Assembly: GCA_026418015.1 (NCBI GenBank)
Contig: JAOACE010000026.1
Coordinates: 1 to 64,000 of the forward strand
Source: Leptospiraceae bacterium
GTDB lineage: Bacteria > Spirochaetota > Leptospiria > Leptospirales > Leptonemataceae
Direction of reading: 5' to 3'
DNA: 64,000 nt
Of the stretch, positions 26,234 to 36,078 are shown in pieces; within the stretch, counting starts at the first letter, position 1, and each line of letters begins with the position of its first letter. Made by a program: the position numbers and the translations under genes. The notes under the pieces are model-generated. The model saw nothing but the letters and a program-made list of their open reading frames with translations, was not told the DNA's origin and made no database searches.

Positions 26234-26989
26234 ATGTATGACGTATCTTTTTTTACAAAAGTTAAAGTTTTTTTACAACGTTTACTAGGACATATTGGGT
26301 TTATCGTTATAGGATTGTTGGTTGTTTTTATTTTAAAATATTATTTTCGATTTAAAATAAAAGATCATCCTCTACACAAAAGATTCTACCGAGAATTATT
26401 AAAGCAAAAACAACCACTGTTGATTTGTTCTAACCATTTGACGATGATTGATTCTGTAATCCTACAATACGCATTTGGTAGTTATTTTTATTATTTGCTA
26501 AATTATAAAGCATTTCCTTGGAATGTTCCAGCGAAAGAGGTTTTTGCAAAAAACTTTTTTGCAGAAATATTCTTATTTTTGACAAAATGCATTCCTCTGG
26601 ATCGAAAAGGTAGTCTAGAGTATCACGAAAGGATGTTGAATCAAATCAAATATATACTCTATTTAAGAGAGCCTTTTATTATATTTCCCGAGGGAGGAAG
26701 AAGCCGAAAAGGTACATTTGATTTAGAAAACCTCACTTATGGAGTGGGACGAATTGTTTACGATTTAAGAGAGATTCAAGTACTGTGTGTATATTTAAGA
26801 GGCGATAAACAAAAAACTTTTACGAATTTTCCCGAAAAAGATTCCGAATTTTACTTATCTTATAAAGTTATCCAACCAAAAACAGAAGAAAAAAAACGAT
26901 TAGCTGCAGAAAAGGATTTGGCAATACAAATCGGAAAAACCATCAAGCAATTAGAAGAAGAATATTTTAAATCAAAGGAAATCTTATGA
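26234..26989 (+). CDS. PlsC-like 1-acyl-glycerol-3-phosphate acyltransferase
   Basis: The 251-residue protein has one N-terminal membrane helix (about 17-36) and a PlsC/LPLAT domain. Motif I is SNHLTMID (NHxxxxD, about 62-69), where His and Asp form the catalytic dyad. The glycerol-phosphate-binding motif is [12 protein letters not shown] (about 152-163). Such enzymes put the second acyl chain on lysophosphatidate in phospholipid synthesis, but other acyl acceptors are possible. It starts two bases after nuoN and ends in an ATGA overlap with the chemoreceptor gene, so it is part of the same run. Confidence 0.85.
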   Translation: MYDVSFFTKVKVFLQRLLGHIGFIVIGLLVVFILKYYFRFKIKDHPLHKRFYRELLKQKQPLLICSNHLTMIDSVILQYAFGSYFYYLLNYKAFPWNVPAKEVFAKNFFAEIFLFLTKCIPLDRKGSLEYHERMLNQIKYILYLREPFIIFPEGGRSRKGTFDLENLTYGVGRIVYDLREIQVLCVYLRGDKQKTFTNFPEKDSEFYLSYKVIQPKTEEKKRLAAEKDLAIQIGKTIKQLEEEYFKSKEIL

Positions 26990-28536
26990 AGATAGAAAAA
27001 CTAGGTGGTATAAAATACTATACTTACGTAAAGTTATTTATTTCTTTTTTATTTATTTTTGGAATTATTATTACCTGGAAAAATAACACAAGTATAGAAA
27101 ACATAACATATTTATTAGGAACCAGTGCAGTAATAATTGCTACTATTTTGTTGTATTATTTACACCAAAAAGATAAACTGTCAGAAAAATTGATAATATT
27201 TTTTATCTATTTAGATATAATTTTGCTCAATTCGATGTTGATTGGAATTAATTTTCAGGATCCTTCCCATATATATATAAACTGGCGTTATCCCTTTTTG
27301 TTTATTGTTCCCATATTTTTTATGATGTCTATATTGTATTTTAGTGTTAGTAATATCCACATATTGTACATAACTGCTATTAACATAATTACAGTTTTTA
27401 TTAGGATGTATGTTTCTTATTCAATGGGGATGAATTTTACAACAGATAAATCGCAGTTTTTGAATCAAACAACCATTGATTTAAATATTCCTTTACTTGT
27501 GATTGTTTCTTACGCTTTAATCGGTTTTATTCTATATACTTCGAAAAATCTTATGTATAGATTAGGGGAGTACGCCCAAAATTATCAAAAGGATTTGGAA
27601 AAAACACTAGAAAAAATCCAGGCTATTCAGAACGAAAATAAAGTTACTGCAAAATTGTTAGAAACGTCTTCGAAAACAATTTTAGCTTTTATAGAAAATT
27701 TTCATAACGAAGCATTAGAACAAAGTAGTGCAACAGAAGAAATTTCTGCATCCCTGGAACAATTATTATCAACTCTAACAAAAGAATCGGAACTAATAAC
27801 AAATCAATATATGCATATAAAAGATTTAACGAACGAAAATCATTCTATCAATCGATTATTGGAAGAAATCAAAATTTCTGTAAGTGAATTATCCACAGAA
27901 ATACGCAATACAAAAAAACAATCCGAAGAAACACAAAATATAATTAAATCGTTGAATGACCATGTTCAGAAGCTTTCCGAAACCTCCAACAAAATCAACG
28001 AAATCAACTTGATTATGACAGAGATTGCAGATAAGACCAATTTACTTGCTTTGAATGCATCTATCGAAGCAGCACGCGCAGGGGAACATGGAAAAGGTTT
28101 TGCCGTAGTAGCACAAGAGGTAAGTAAACTAGCAGATAGTAGTGCAAAGAATGCAAAAAATATTTCGCAAATCATCAAAGAAGAAAATAAAATCATTAAA
28201 GAAAGTTTAAAGATTACAGAAGATGTAAACAAATACTTCGAAAATCAAATACAGAGTCTATCGCGTCTAATTGAATTTTTTAACAATTTTGAACAAAAAC
28301 ATAAAAGCCAAATATTATCAAATCAAAATTTAGATATGCTAATAAATAAAGTTTATAATATAAGTAAAGAAATCGAAGTTTTAGCAAAAGAACAAACACA
28401 AAGTGCAAAATACATTAGCGAAACCATGGGACAAATCGAAAAAGGAATCTCGAATTTAGTAGAAAAAAGTAATACGATTAACGAAGATGTTAGATTATTA
28501 AAACAACTTGCAGAAAAGATAACTACTATTACATAG
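26986..28536 (+). CDS. Methyl-accepting chemotaxis protein with polytopic membrane sensor
   Basis: The 516-residue chemoreceptor has about six membrane helices in the first 190 residues and no large periplasmic domain. It sends signals to CheA/CheW. No HAMP domain is evident after the last helix; a coiled coil starts directly (about 192 on). The invariant hairpin tip is present: [22 protein letters not shown] with [16 protein letters not shown] (about 345-386). The start overlaps the acyltransferase stop as ATGA. The second receptor at 44250 has the same architecture and a similar C-terminal half, so the two are paralogues. The stimulus is unknown; membrane-embedded sensors often read lipid, redox or small hydrophobic signals. 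Confidence 0.93.
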   Translation: MKIEKLGGIKYYTYVKLFISFLFIFGIIITWKNNTSIENITYLLGTSAVIIATILLYYLHQKDKLSEKLIIFFIYLDIILLNSMLIGINFQDPSHIYINWRYPFLFIVPIFFMMSILYFSVSNIHILYITAINIITVFIRMYVSYSMGMNFTTDKSQFLNQTTIDLNIPLLVIVSYALIGFILYTSKNLMYRLGEYAQNYQKDLEKTLEKIQAIQNENKVTAKLLETSSKTILAFIENFHNEALEQSSATEEISASLEQLLSTLTKESELITNQYMHIKDLTNENHSINRLLEEIKISVSELSTEIRNTKKQSEETQNIIKSLNDHVQKLSETSNKINEINLIMTEIADKTNLLALNASIEAARAGEHGKGFAVVAQEVSKLADSSAKNAKNISQIIKEENKIIKESLKITEDVNKYFENQIQSLSRLIEFFNNFEQKHKSQILSNQNLDMLINKVYNISKEIEVLAKEQTQSAKYISETMGQIEKGISNLVEKSNTINEDVRLLKQLAEKITTIT

Positions 28537-28546
28537 GAAGGATAAA

Positions 28547-29713
28547 ATGTCATCGAACTTACTTAAACTTAGTTTTACCAGTTTTTTTACAGATATAAGC
28601 TCAGAGATGATTTATCCCTTTTTAGGGATCTATTTTGCAACGATTGGTGCAACACCCGTCCTCATTGGAATTATCGAAGGTATAGCAGAAGGATTAGCTT
28701 ACATTTTAAGAATATTTTCTGGTTTTATTTCGGATTATCTTCAAAAAAGAAAAAACTTAACCATTGTAGGTTATAGTCTTTCTGCATTAGGAAAGGTTTT
28801 TTTGTATGTATTTGAACTGATTTTTTTGGTTTCTTTTGGACGATGGTTAGATAGAATCGGTAAAGGGATTCGTAATGCTCCCCGCGATGCATTAATTTCT
28901 GAGTCTGTTCCTTCAGAACAAAAAGGAAGGGCATTTGGATTCCATCGCTTTATGGATACCCTTGGTGCTGCGTTAGGAGTACTTCTGTCTTTTTTTGTAT
29001 TAGTATTTTATTTTAACGATGGAAGCACGAGCAAAGAAATCATCAAATTCTTGATACTATTAAGTATTATACCAGCTGTTATTGGCGTTATATTTTTATT
29101 TTTTGTTCAAGAAACTCCCACTACAACAAAAAAAGAATCGGTAAAAGAATTTTTCTTACAGGGATATTGGGAGATCAAACAAAACAAAAATTTGCAAGCC
29201 TTTTTCGTGTTGAATTTTCTTTTCGCTCTGTCTAATTCCTCGGATCAATTTATTTTTCTAAAAGCAAGCGACGAAAAGTTAAAATTACAAGACATTGTTC
29301 TTAGTTATTTTTTCTATAACATAACCTATGTAATTTTTTCTTATCCAGCAGGAAAGCTTTCGGATAAAATACCCAGAAAAATCTTGATTGGTATTGGATA
29401 CATCATCTATGCATTAACGTATTTTCTTATTCCAAATATTGATAATTTGGCATCGCTTTTAATGATTTTTTCTTTGTATGGTATCTATAAAGGTGTTTCG
29501 GAAGGGGTAGAAAAAGCATTTTTAACAGATTATTCTTTAAAATATAAAGCAAGTATTTTAGGACTGCAATCCACTTTATATGGTATTGCTATGATATTAG
29601 CATCGAGTATTGGTGGTTGGATTTGGTATAATTTTGGCTCAACAACAATGTTTTATTTCGATGCAGCTTTGGCTTTTATTGCGGGAATTTCTATATTGAT
29701 TTTTATAAAATAA
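28547..29713 (+). CDS. MFS transporter
   Basis: The 388-residue membrane protein has about 12 predicted helices. The first part, FFTDISSEMIYPFLGIYFATIG split over about 12-33, and the loop DRIGKGIRNAPRDALISES (about 102-120) are typical of a bacterial MFS branch with unknown substrates, often annotated as drug or sugar efflux. The second half has the symmetric PAGKLSDKIPRK loop. A GAAGGA sequence lies before the ATG, ten bases after the chemoreceptor gene. The stop codon lies two bases from the convergent DUF1574 gene, with no hairpin between. Confidence 0.88.
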   Translation: MSSNLLKLSFTSFFTDISSEMIYPFLGIYFATIGATPVLIGIIEGIAEGLAYILRIFSGFISDYLQKRKNLTIVGYSLSALGKVFLYVFELIFLVSFGRWLDRIGKGIRNAPRDALISESVPSEQKGRAFGFHRFMDTLGAALGVLLSFFVLVFYFNDGSTSKEIIKFLILLSIIPAVIGVIFLFFVQETPTTTKKESVKEFFLQGYWEIKQNKNLQAFFVLNFLFALSNSSDQFIFLKASDEKLKLQDIVLSYFFYNITYVIFSYPAGKLSDKIPRKILIGIGYIIYALTYFLIPNIDNLASLLMIFSLYGIYKGVSEGVEKAFLTDYSLKYKASILGLQSTLYGIAMILASSIGGWIWYNFGSTTMFYFDAALAFIAGISILIFIK

Positions 29714-29715
29714 TT

Positions 29716-30978
29716 TTATTTAAATTTATAAGATTCTACAAATTGAATTATTTGAGGAAGTACAACATTTTGGAATTCATCGTTGAGTTTTTTTGCACCT
29801 TCGCAGTTTAAGTGTACCATATCGGAGTAATATTTAGCATCGTAATACATGGTGGGAAAATAAAACATCTTTGTGTTCGGGAATTTTGACAAGAATTTTT
29901 CGAATTCTTTATGAAACGTTGGAATAAGCTTTCCATTGTTGTAAATATCTGGATATGGCATTGCAAGATAGATGTATAGAATCTTTTGTTGATTTAGATT
30001 TTTTATAAATTCTTCTGTATAAGAAAAATCATAATTAAAGGTAATTTCTGAATGTTGTTTTAATCTTTTTATCGTATTTTCTTTTTCTAATTCATAGGCA
30101 TTCAACAATTTTGGACTTAAACGATCACTAATATTATAATAACCTTGATGTTTTTTTCTAAATTCTTCTATGATACGATTGTCTTGGTATTGTGATGTTG
30201 GAGGAAGACATACTTTTTCTTTTAATTTTTCGCAAGTACAATATTCGGTTCCATAAAGGTTTTTTTCGAATTTATAAGAATCGATGTTAAAAATATTTTT
30301 TATGGATTTTCTAAACATATAGGTTTTATACAGTAATGGAACACTCTGAGACATTAAATAAAACCATTCAGCACCTCTATAGTAGGAATTGATTTCGAAA
30401 GCAGAAAAAAAGGTGAAATATCTATGTGAGAAGAATTCCCATTCTAGGTTTGCTTCTCTTGTAATTGGAACGTTATTATATTTTGTATTATTATTGATGA
30501 TATCTCTAATTCTTCTAACGCTTCTATTATAGAGGTATTCGAATAAGCTTATATCTGGATATGCATAATTTGATAAGGATTGATCTACTAAAGGCGAACC
30601 TTTACCATTACTCACTAACAAAAAAGAACCAGACATTACAATAGCTTTCGGATTTTTATTCAGAAATTTCTGATATTTATCAAGGAATTGAGGATAATAT
30701 CGCACCCCCATGCCAGGCATAGAAAAATTATAAACATTTTTATGATTACTTGGATCTAACGACATAGATGTCGAATCACCTAATATGATTATATTATAAT
30801 CATTGTTGCCATTTTCTATCTGCTTTCTAGTATGATAGATTAAAAATTTTTCTGGATTATCGAAATAATATACAGGAAAAACCGAAACCAATATTTCTAC
30901 AAGTAAAATAAAACTTATAAAAAAAATCAACAATTTTTTAAAATGCGAAGTAGATAACATCTTTTCCAAACACTCCAT
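29716..30978 (-). CDS. DUF1574-like SGNH-type protein, partner of the MBOAT acyltransferase
   Basis: The 420-residue protein has one N-terminal membrane anchor (about 14-34) and a periplasmic SGNH-hydrolase-like domain. The GDS block is IIILGDSTSMSLDPSN (about 60-75) with the candidate nucleophile serine. The C-terminal DMVHLNCEGAKKL (about 390-402) supplies the Asp/His pair. The overall form fits DUF1574, a family known mainly from Leptospira and found next to MBOAT proteins, similar to AlgJ/AlgX-type partners in O-acetylation. It overlaps the MBOAT gene by 41 bases; a later ATG at 30960 is an alternative start with a 23-base overlap. It probably moves acyl groups onto a surface polysaccharide. 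Confidence 0.75.
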   Translation of the reverse strand: MECLEKMLSTSHFKKLLIFFISFILLVEILVSVFPVYYFDNPEKFLIYHTRKQIENGNNDYNIIILGDSTSMSLDPSNHKNVYNFSMPGMGVRYYPQFLDKYQKFLNKNPKAIVMSGSFLLVSNGKGSPLVDQSLSNYAYPDISLFEYLYNRSVRRIRDIINNNTKYNNVPITREANLEWEFFSHRYFTFFSAFEINSYYRGAEWFYLMSQSVPLLYKTYMFRKSIKNIFNIDSYKFEKNLYGTEYCTCEKLKEKVCLPPTSQYQDNRIIEEFRKKHQGYYNISDRLSPKLLNAYELEKENTIKRLKQHSEITFNYDFSYTEEFIKNLNQQKILYIYLAMPYPDIYNNGKLIPTFHKEFEKFLSKFPNTKMFYFPTMYYDAKYYSDMVHLNCEGAKKLNDEFQNVVLPQIIQFVESYKFK

Positions 30979-32464
30979 TGATAATAATTATATAATACAA
31001 TAATAAAAATACAAATAGTTGTACCCAGAAGGGCGTTTTAAAAATCCATTCGGGGTCATCATTTTTCCACCTAAAATAATCTAATATTAAAACTGGAAAG
31101 ACAATTCGTAAAATATCTATTCCGTAAGTAAGTAAATCAGGGGTAAGTTTGCCTGCTACATTCCATACCCAATTGGTAAAAATATCTTTGTATAAAATGT
31201 AGGAGTGATCAAAATTATATGCGCGAAAAGATATTGCAGCAAAACTAAAAAGAAAATAAGTAAAGAATATCGATAAAAAGATTCTAACAGGAGAAGGAAT
31301 TATCGGATATTGTTGAAAAAAATTCGATACATTATCTTTTAAATGTTTACGATAGAATACATAAAATACTGCGTAAATTCCATTCATAATCCCCCAATTG
31401 ATAAAGGTCCAGTTCGCTCCATGCCATACACCAGAAATAAAAAATACAATCAAAATATTTCTGTATTGATAGAGTTCTCCTAATCGATTCCCTCCTAAGG
31501 GAATGTAAACATAATCTGTAAACCAGCGATTTAAGGTAATATGCCAGCGATTATAAAGCTCTACGGGATTTTTCGAAAATTCAGGACAGTGAAAGTTTTC
31601 GCTCAGTTCGAACCCTAAAAATTTTGCAGAACCTTTTGCAATGTTAGAATATCCCGCAAAATCGCAATATACCTGAAACGCAAAAGCCATACCAGCTAAA
31701 AGAATATGCCCACTGCCATTTCCTACTGCAAGTTCAGGATTTTTTAAATAGATATAGATGTTATCCAAAAAGACCTTGCTAACATGTTCGCTAAGATGAT
31801 CTGCTACACCAACTTTTAGATAATATCCATACAATAAATACCAAATCCCTTTTACAAGATTTTCGATGGTTATAGTTCTTTTTCGATTAACTTGTGGAAG
31901 AAGATCTTGTGCTCTTTCGATGGGTCCTGCAACTAATTGAGGGAAAAAACAAACAAACAAAGCAAAACTAATTAAATCCTTTTCTGCTTTGATAACTCTT
32001 CTGTAAACATCGATAGTATAAGACATGGTTTGAAATGTATAAAAACTAATTCCCACAGGTAAAATAACATTTAGTAATATTTTATTTTTATCATACAAAA
32101 AGATATCCAAATGAGTTAAACTATAAAGTACGTTTAAAACTTCTATAAAATTATTTATAAAGAAATTATAATATTTAAACGTAAACAGAATCGTTAGGTT
32201 CCCAATTACAGAAATACTAAGTAAAATTTTTCGTCTTTTTTCTGATTCGGATTTTTCGATTAAAATAGAAACTACATAATCCAAAAATGTGCTTATAAAT
32301 ATCAAAGTAAGATATAACCAATCCCACCAACCATAAAAAAAGTAAGAAGCAATGAGTAAAAAAAGATTTTGATAGCGAAGTTTAGCATTTGTAAAAAGCA
32401 ATAACCAGTATATTATTATAACAAAAATAAAAAAATAAAGATAAACATTCGAATTAAAAATCAT
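30938..32464 (-). CDS. MBOAT family O-acyltransferase (AlgI-like)
   Basis: The 508-residue polytopic protein belongs to the membrane-bound O-acyltransferase family, AlgI branch. Clear marks are GISFYTFQTMSYTIDVYR (about 138-155), AGPIERAQDLLPQ (about 181-193), FHCPEFSKNPVELYNRWHITLNRWF split over about 288-312, and the catalytic histidine in SGVWHGANWTFINWG (about 336-350). The enzyme carries acyl groups across the membrane for O-acetylation of an exopolysaccharide or similar. It is the first gene of a two-gene operon with the DUF1574 gene. A -35/-10 pair ends six bases before the ATG. Confidence 0.92.
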   Translation of the reverse strand: MIFNSNVYLYFFIFVIIIYWLLLFTNAKLRYQNLFLLIASYFFYGWWDWLYLTLIFISTFLDYVVSILIEKSESEKRRKILLSISVIGNLTILFTFKYYNFFINNFIEVLNVLYSLTHLDIFLYDKNKILLNVILPVGISFYTFQTMSYTIDVYRRVIKAEKDLISFALFVCFFPQLVAGPIERAQDLLPQVNRKRTITIENLVKGIWYLLYGYYLKVGVADHLSEHVSKVFLDNIYIYLKNPELAVGNGSGHILLAGMAFAFQVYCDFAGYSNIAKGSAKFLGFELSENFHCPEFSKNPVELYNRWHITLNRWFTDYVYIPLGGNRLGELYQYRNILIVFFISGVWHGANWTFINWGIMNGIYAVFYVFYRKHLKDNVSNFFQQYPIIPSPVRIFLSIFFTYFLFSFAAISFRAYNFDHSYILYKDIFTNWVWNVAGKLTPDLLTYGIDILRIVFPVLILDYFRWKNDDPEWIFKTPFWVQLFVFLLLYYIIIINGVFGKDVIYFAF

Positions 32465-32470
32465 TTTTGG

Positions 32471-32500
32471 TTATCAAAAATTTGTAATTTTTTAAGTCAA
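32471..32500 (-). promoter_or_regulatory. Predicted near-leaderless promoter of the MBOAT operon
   Basis: On the minus strand TTGACT (32500-32495) and TGATAA (32476-32471) are 18 bases apart. The ATG at 32464 starts seven bases after the -10 element, so transcription would start at or next to the start codon. No Shine-Dalgarno is present. Confidence 0.45.
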
Positions 32501-32607
32501 TTATTTTTGTATGACATAATGATTGTGGTTTTAATTCGATTATTTTCGTTATTATATGCGTTCTTTAATACGAAATTTACGAATTTGTAAGTTGATGCAT
32601 TCTTTTA

Positions 32608-32637
32608 TTGACGTTTAGATATCATTATAAATATTAA
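32608..32637 (+). promoter_or_regulatory. Predicted near-leaderless promoter of the 7TMR-DISM/SpoIIE gene
   Basis: TTGACG (32608-32613) and TATTAA (32632-32637) are 18 bases apart and end five bases before the GTG start at 32642. There is no Shine-Dalgarno. The -10 match is moderate and the region is AT-rich. Confidence 0.4.
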
Positions 32638-32641
32638 AAAT

Positions 32642-34522
32642 GTGCGTAAAATATTTATTTTTTTATTTTTTTCTAAAATCATTTTTGCTAATGATTTTAC
32701 GAATGTATTAGTGATAAACGAAGATTTAACATCAATTAGTTTTGAACAATACGTTTCGTTTCTAGGAATCGATCAAGAAATTCCTTTCGAAGAAATTTTA
32801 AACAAAAACTTTCTTCCAGTAGAAAATAATCCTTTCTATAAGGGATATACCAAAAAGATTTATTGGTTTAGGTTTAAAATCAGAAATGATTCCAAAAAAA
32901 TCATGACGATATATTTTCGATGCTGTCATTATAACACCGATATTGCATATTTATATATTATATCAAATGATCAATTCCTTCAAATAATAAAAATGGGGGA
33001 TAAATTTCCTATTGAACAATGGATATTTCCTTCTAGAGAAATTCTATTTCCTTTAACGTTAGAACCACAACAAGAATATACTTATTATTTAAAAATTCAA
33101 ACTACGAGTAAATTAGAAATCAGTTTTTATCTATATAATAGCCTTATATTTAAAAAACTTTATTCGCAAGAATATTTAATCATAGGAATATTCTTAGGTT
33201 TTATTTTTTTAATTATATTGATGACTTTGTATTTAAATTTTTCTGTAAAGACTCAAACTACGATTTATTTAATTTTATTTATGATTTTTTATTATTTAGG
33301 TTTAATTAGTATACTAGGGTTAGGATGGGAATTTTTATGGGGTTTTTTCCCTTATTGGAACGATAGAGCACATTTATTTTTTATGAATTTGGCATTGATA
33401 TTCTCTTATAAATTTATGGCTTTATTTTATAAAAATTATAAAAATATTTATAAATATAAATTAATATTTCGAATTCTTTCTTTCGTAAATATAATCATTA
33501 TTTTGATTTCCTTTTTTGGTTTTACTGCTTACATGAATAGATTGACATTTTTGGTTGTTATATTAGTTTTTTTTACTTCTTTTGTTTTGTCGCTTCAATC
33601 CGTGCGTTATAAAATTATTGTAGAACAAGAAATTACTTATGGTTGGCTCATTTTAATTGTATCGATTCTTTTGTATGTAATCAATCAATTAAACATTTTA
33701 CCGAAAAATTATACTTATTTTTTTAATGAAGATTTTCTTCTATTTACCTCTACAATCTTTTTTTTATTTCTTGTAATAGGTGTTCTAAAAGAATATAGTC
33801 TATTTCGATTAACATTTTTTGAATATGATGCGCAATTAAAAATAACAGAAAGTTTACAAAAAGCATTTTTACCAAAAGATACTCCAAGTAATTTTTATTA
33901 TATATACATACCACTCTTTAAAGTAAGTGGTGATTTTATTTATTATAAAAAAAATGATCAAAATTTATTTGTTATCGTTGCTGATGTACAAGGTCATGGT
34001 ATTGGATCTTCGGTTATTGTGGGTATGTTAAAAATTATTTTGGATTTTTTAAAAGAATGGAATGAATTGGATCAAATCTTAAATTATCTTTATAAAAACA
34101 TCAAAAATTATTTATCCGAAATATCTATTAGTCTTAATTTATTAAAAATTGATGAATCTAATGGAAATGTGGAAATCTTACGTTGTGGTGGAGAATACCC
34201 AATCATCATAAAAAATAACAAAAAAATTATAACAATAACATCTAAGGGAACTTTAATCCATTCCACATTTTTTATTTTTCCAGAGAAAGAAAATATAACC
34301 TTAGAAAAAAACGATTTAATTCTTCTTTTTACGGATGGTTTAAGAAATTTTTTGAACTATTATCCTTATATTAAACCAGAAGAGTTTTATGAATTTATTT
34401 ATGATCTTTTTTTTATGAAGAAAGATAAAAATGAAATTTATTCTGTCCTTTACCAATATTTTAAAGAATCCAAAAAATATCAGGATGATGATTTAAGCCT
34501 TGTAATTTATAAATATGATTAA
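32642..34522 (+). CDS. 7TMR-DISM receptor with SpoIIE-type PP2C phosphatase
   Basis: The 626-residue protein has a signal peptide (1-17), a periplasmic 7TMR-DISMED2 domain (about 20-165, with YWFRFKIRNDSKK), seven membrane helices (about 178-385) and a cytoplasmic SpoIIE/PP2C domain (about 415-626). The phosphatase motifs are SGDFIYY, VADVQGHGIGSS with metal-binding Asp and Gly, RCGGEYP, LLFTDGL and DDDLSLVIY. Such receptors bind an external ligand, perhaps a carbohydrate, and dephosphorylate a target such as an anti-sigma-factor antagonist. The start is GTG; the ATG two bases earlier is out of frame. A long hairpin covers the stop codon. No partner kinase is nearby. Confidence 0.9.
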   Translation: MRKIFIFLFFSKIIFANDFTNVLVINEDLTSISFEQYVSFLGIDQEIPFEEILNKNFLPVENNPFYKGYTKKIYWFRFKIRNDSKKIMTIYFRCCHYNTDIAYLYIISNDQFLQIIKMGDKFPIEQWIFPSREILFPLTLEPQQEYTYYLKIQTTSKLEISFYLYNSLIFKKLYSQEYLIIGIFLGFIFLIILMTLYLNFSVKTQTTIYLILFMIFYYLGLISILGLGWEFLWGFFPYWNDRAHLFFMNLALIFSYKFMALFYKNYKNIYKYKLIFRILSFVNIIIILISFFGFTAYMNRLTFLVVILVFFTSFVLSLQSVRYKIIVEQEITYGWLILIVSILLYVINQLNILPKNYTYFFNEDFLLFTSTIFFLFLVIGVLKEYSLFRLTFFEYDAQLKITESLQKAFLPKDTPSNFYYIYIPLFKVSGDFIYYKKNDQNLFVIVADVQGHGIGSSVIVGMLKIILDFLKEWNELDQILNYLYKNIKNYLSEISISLNLLKIDESNGNVEILRCGGEYPIIIKNNKKIITITSKGTLIHSTFFIFPEKENITLEKNDLILLFTDGLRNFLNYYPYIKPEEFYEFIYDLFFMKKDKNEIYSVLYQYFKESKKYQDDDLSLVIYKYD

Positions 34523-34548
34523 TCTCCTGATGATTCAGGAGATTAATC
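34517..34548. terminator. Perfect 14-base hairpin shared by two convergent stop codons
   Basis: GATTAATCTCCTGA (34517-34530) pairs perfectly with TCAGGAGATTAATC (34535-34548) around a TGAT loop. It contains the stop codons of both the SpoIIE receptor gene and trxB. Neither side has a T-run, so it may act as a bidirectional terminator needing little or no U-tract, or as an mRNA 3'-end stabiliser. Confidence 0.7.
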
Positions 34549-35511
34549 GTTGATGCTTTCTAAAAATTTTTCGCATTCGAGAGCTGCCATGCAACCGGTA
34601 CCAGCTGCGGTAATTGCTTGACGATACCTTTTATCTTGAACATCACCAGCAGCAAAGACACCAGCAATATTGGTTTGAGTTGTTCCTGGTTTGGTTATAA
34701 TATATCCATCTTCGTCGAGTTCAATTTGTCCTACGAAGGGATCTGTATTTGGTTTATGACCAATTGCGTAGAATAATCCATTAGCTTCTAATTCTTGTAC
34801 TTGATTGGTTTTTAAGTTTTGGACTTTTACTTTTTGTAGAACGTTATCGCCCAATGCTTCTATTACAGCAGAATCCCAGATAATTTTAATTTTTGGGTTT
34901 TTCATCACCCTTTCTTGCATGATTTTGGATGCTCTTAATTTATCTCTTCGATGAATCAGATAAACCACTGAGCCAAATTTTGTAAGATAGGTTGCTTCTT
35001 CGCATGCAGAATCGCCACCACCTACAACAACTAATGGTTTGTTTCGAAAGATGGGTAAAGCACCGTCACATACAGCACAAGCAGAAATACCTCTTTGCCA
35101 GAATAAATCTTCGCCTTTGATGTTTAGTCTTTTTGCAGTTGCACCAGTTGCAATAATCACAGAATGGGCTAAAACTGGCTCTTCGTCTTCGAATCCTTCT
35201 CTCCATAGTTTAAAGGGTCTAGTAGAAAAATCCACTTTGGAAATCGTTTCTGTTATGATGGTTGTTCCAAATTTAAGGGATTGTTTGCGCATCTTTTCCA
35301 TTAGCTCTGGACCAGAAATACCTTCGGGAAAACCTGGAAAGTTTTCTACTTCTGTGGTTGTTGTTAATTGGCCTCCCGCAGCAATGCCTCCGGCCATAAA
35401 ACCTTCGAACATCACTGGTTCTAAGTTGGCTCTTGCTGCATAGATTGCTGCTGTATGTGCAGCGGGGCCACTTCCAATGATAACTACTTTATGAATTTTG
35501 TTTTTTTCCAT
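34543..35511 (-). CDS. trxB: Thioredoxin reductase
   Basis: TrxB passes electrons from NADPH through FAD to thioredoxin. From the ATG at 35511 the protein has 322 residues, the normal length; an upstream in-frame start at 35541 adds ten unlikely residues. Residues 11-20 ([10 protein letters not shown]) bind FAD. The redox-active pair is Cys145/Cys148 in [18 protein letters not shown] binds NADPH, and [18 protein letters not shown] is the C-terminal FAD motif. It fits with the peroxiredoxin at 36079, which needs thioredoxin. No Shine-Dalgarno is visible. Confidence 0.95.
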   Translation of the reverse strand: MEKNKIHKVVIIGSGPAAHTAAIYAARANLEPVMFEGFMAGGIAAGGQLTTTTEVENFPGFPEGISGPELMEKMRKQSLKFGTTIITETISKVDFSTRPFKLWREGFEDEEPVLAHSVIIATGATAKRLNIKGEDLFWQRGISACAVCDGALPIFRNKPLVVVGGGDSACEEATYLTKFGSVVYLIHRRDKLRASKIMQERVMKNPKIKIIWDSAVIEALGDNVLQKVKVQNLKTNQVQELEANGLFYAIGHKPNTDPFVGQIELDEDGYIITKPGTTQTNIAGVFAAGDVQDKRYRQAITAAGTGCMAALECEKFLESIND

Positions 35512-35698
35512 AATAGTTAAAATAATCGAAATTTTTATCATGTCATTCTTTTATTTTTTTTATGAATAAAAATTTGAATCTTTTTTTATACTTATACATT
35601 GTATATGTATATGATTTTTGCAAATTGATTTTATAAACAATTTCTACAAAATCATTAATAAAATCATCTTTTTAAAATCTCTTGTTTTTTTGTAATAT

Positions 35699-36061
35699 TT
35701 GATTAAATTGGATATTGTGGAATCTAAACGCAAGATTTGGACATTAGAAGATGCAAGAAAAATATTCCCACAAATTTATAAAATAACCGAAAAGTATTAT
35801 CATCAGGTAGAAGCTTTAAGAGCAAGAATGGAAGCGATTATTCCCGAAAATGAACAAGAAACGTTAGAAGACGAAGTTTCTAAACTGATTCAACTATGGG
35901 CTTTTTCGATGTTTGAATTTGGAGTAGAAGTAAAAGGATTATGGCTGATCGATTTTGATAACGGAAAAGGATATTATTGTTGGAAATACGATGAACCAGA
36001 TATTTTATACGAACATGATTATTTTTCTGGTTATCAAGGGCGAAAATTAATCCAAGAGTAA
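35699..36061 (+). CDS. DUF2203 family protein
   Basis: The protein of up to 120 residues fits DUF2203: an N-terminal TLEDARKIFPQIYKITEKY helix region (about 16-34), a coiled helix VEALRARMEAI, and the conserved C-terminal FGVEVKGLWLIDFDNGKGYYC with WKYDEPDILYEHDYFSGYQGR. Function is unknown. The start is unclear: TTG at 35699 or GTG at 35717 are in frame, and no ATG lies before the conserved part. It precedes the peroxiredoxin gene by 17 bases and is probably cotranscribed with it. Confidence 0.8.
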   Translation: MIKLDIVESKRKIWTLEDARKIFPQIYKITEKYYHQVEALRARMEAIIPENEQETLEDEVSKLIQLWAFSMFEFGVEVKGLWLIDFDNGKGYYCWKYDEPDILYEHDYFSGYQGRKLIQE

Positions 36062-36078
36062 TACATAGAGGAAATATT

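Noticed and set aside
35039-35443. 134-residue frame opposite trxB
   Set aside because: It lies wholly antisense to the well-supported thioredoxin reductase gene and matches no known family.
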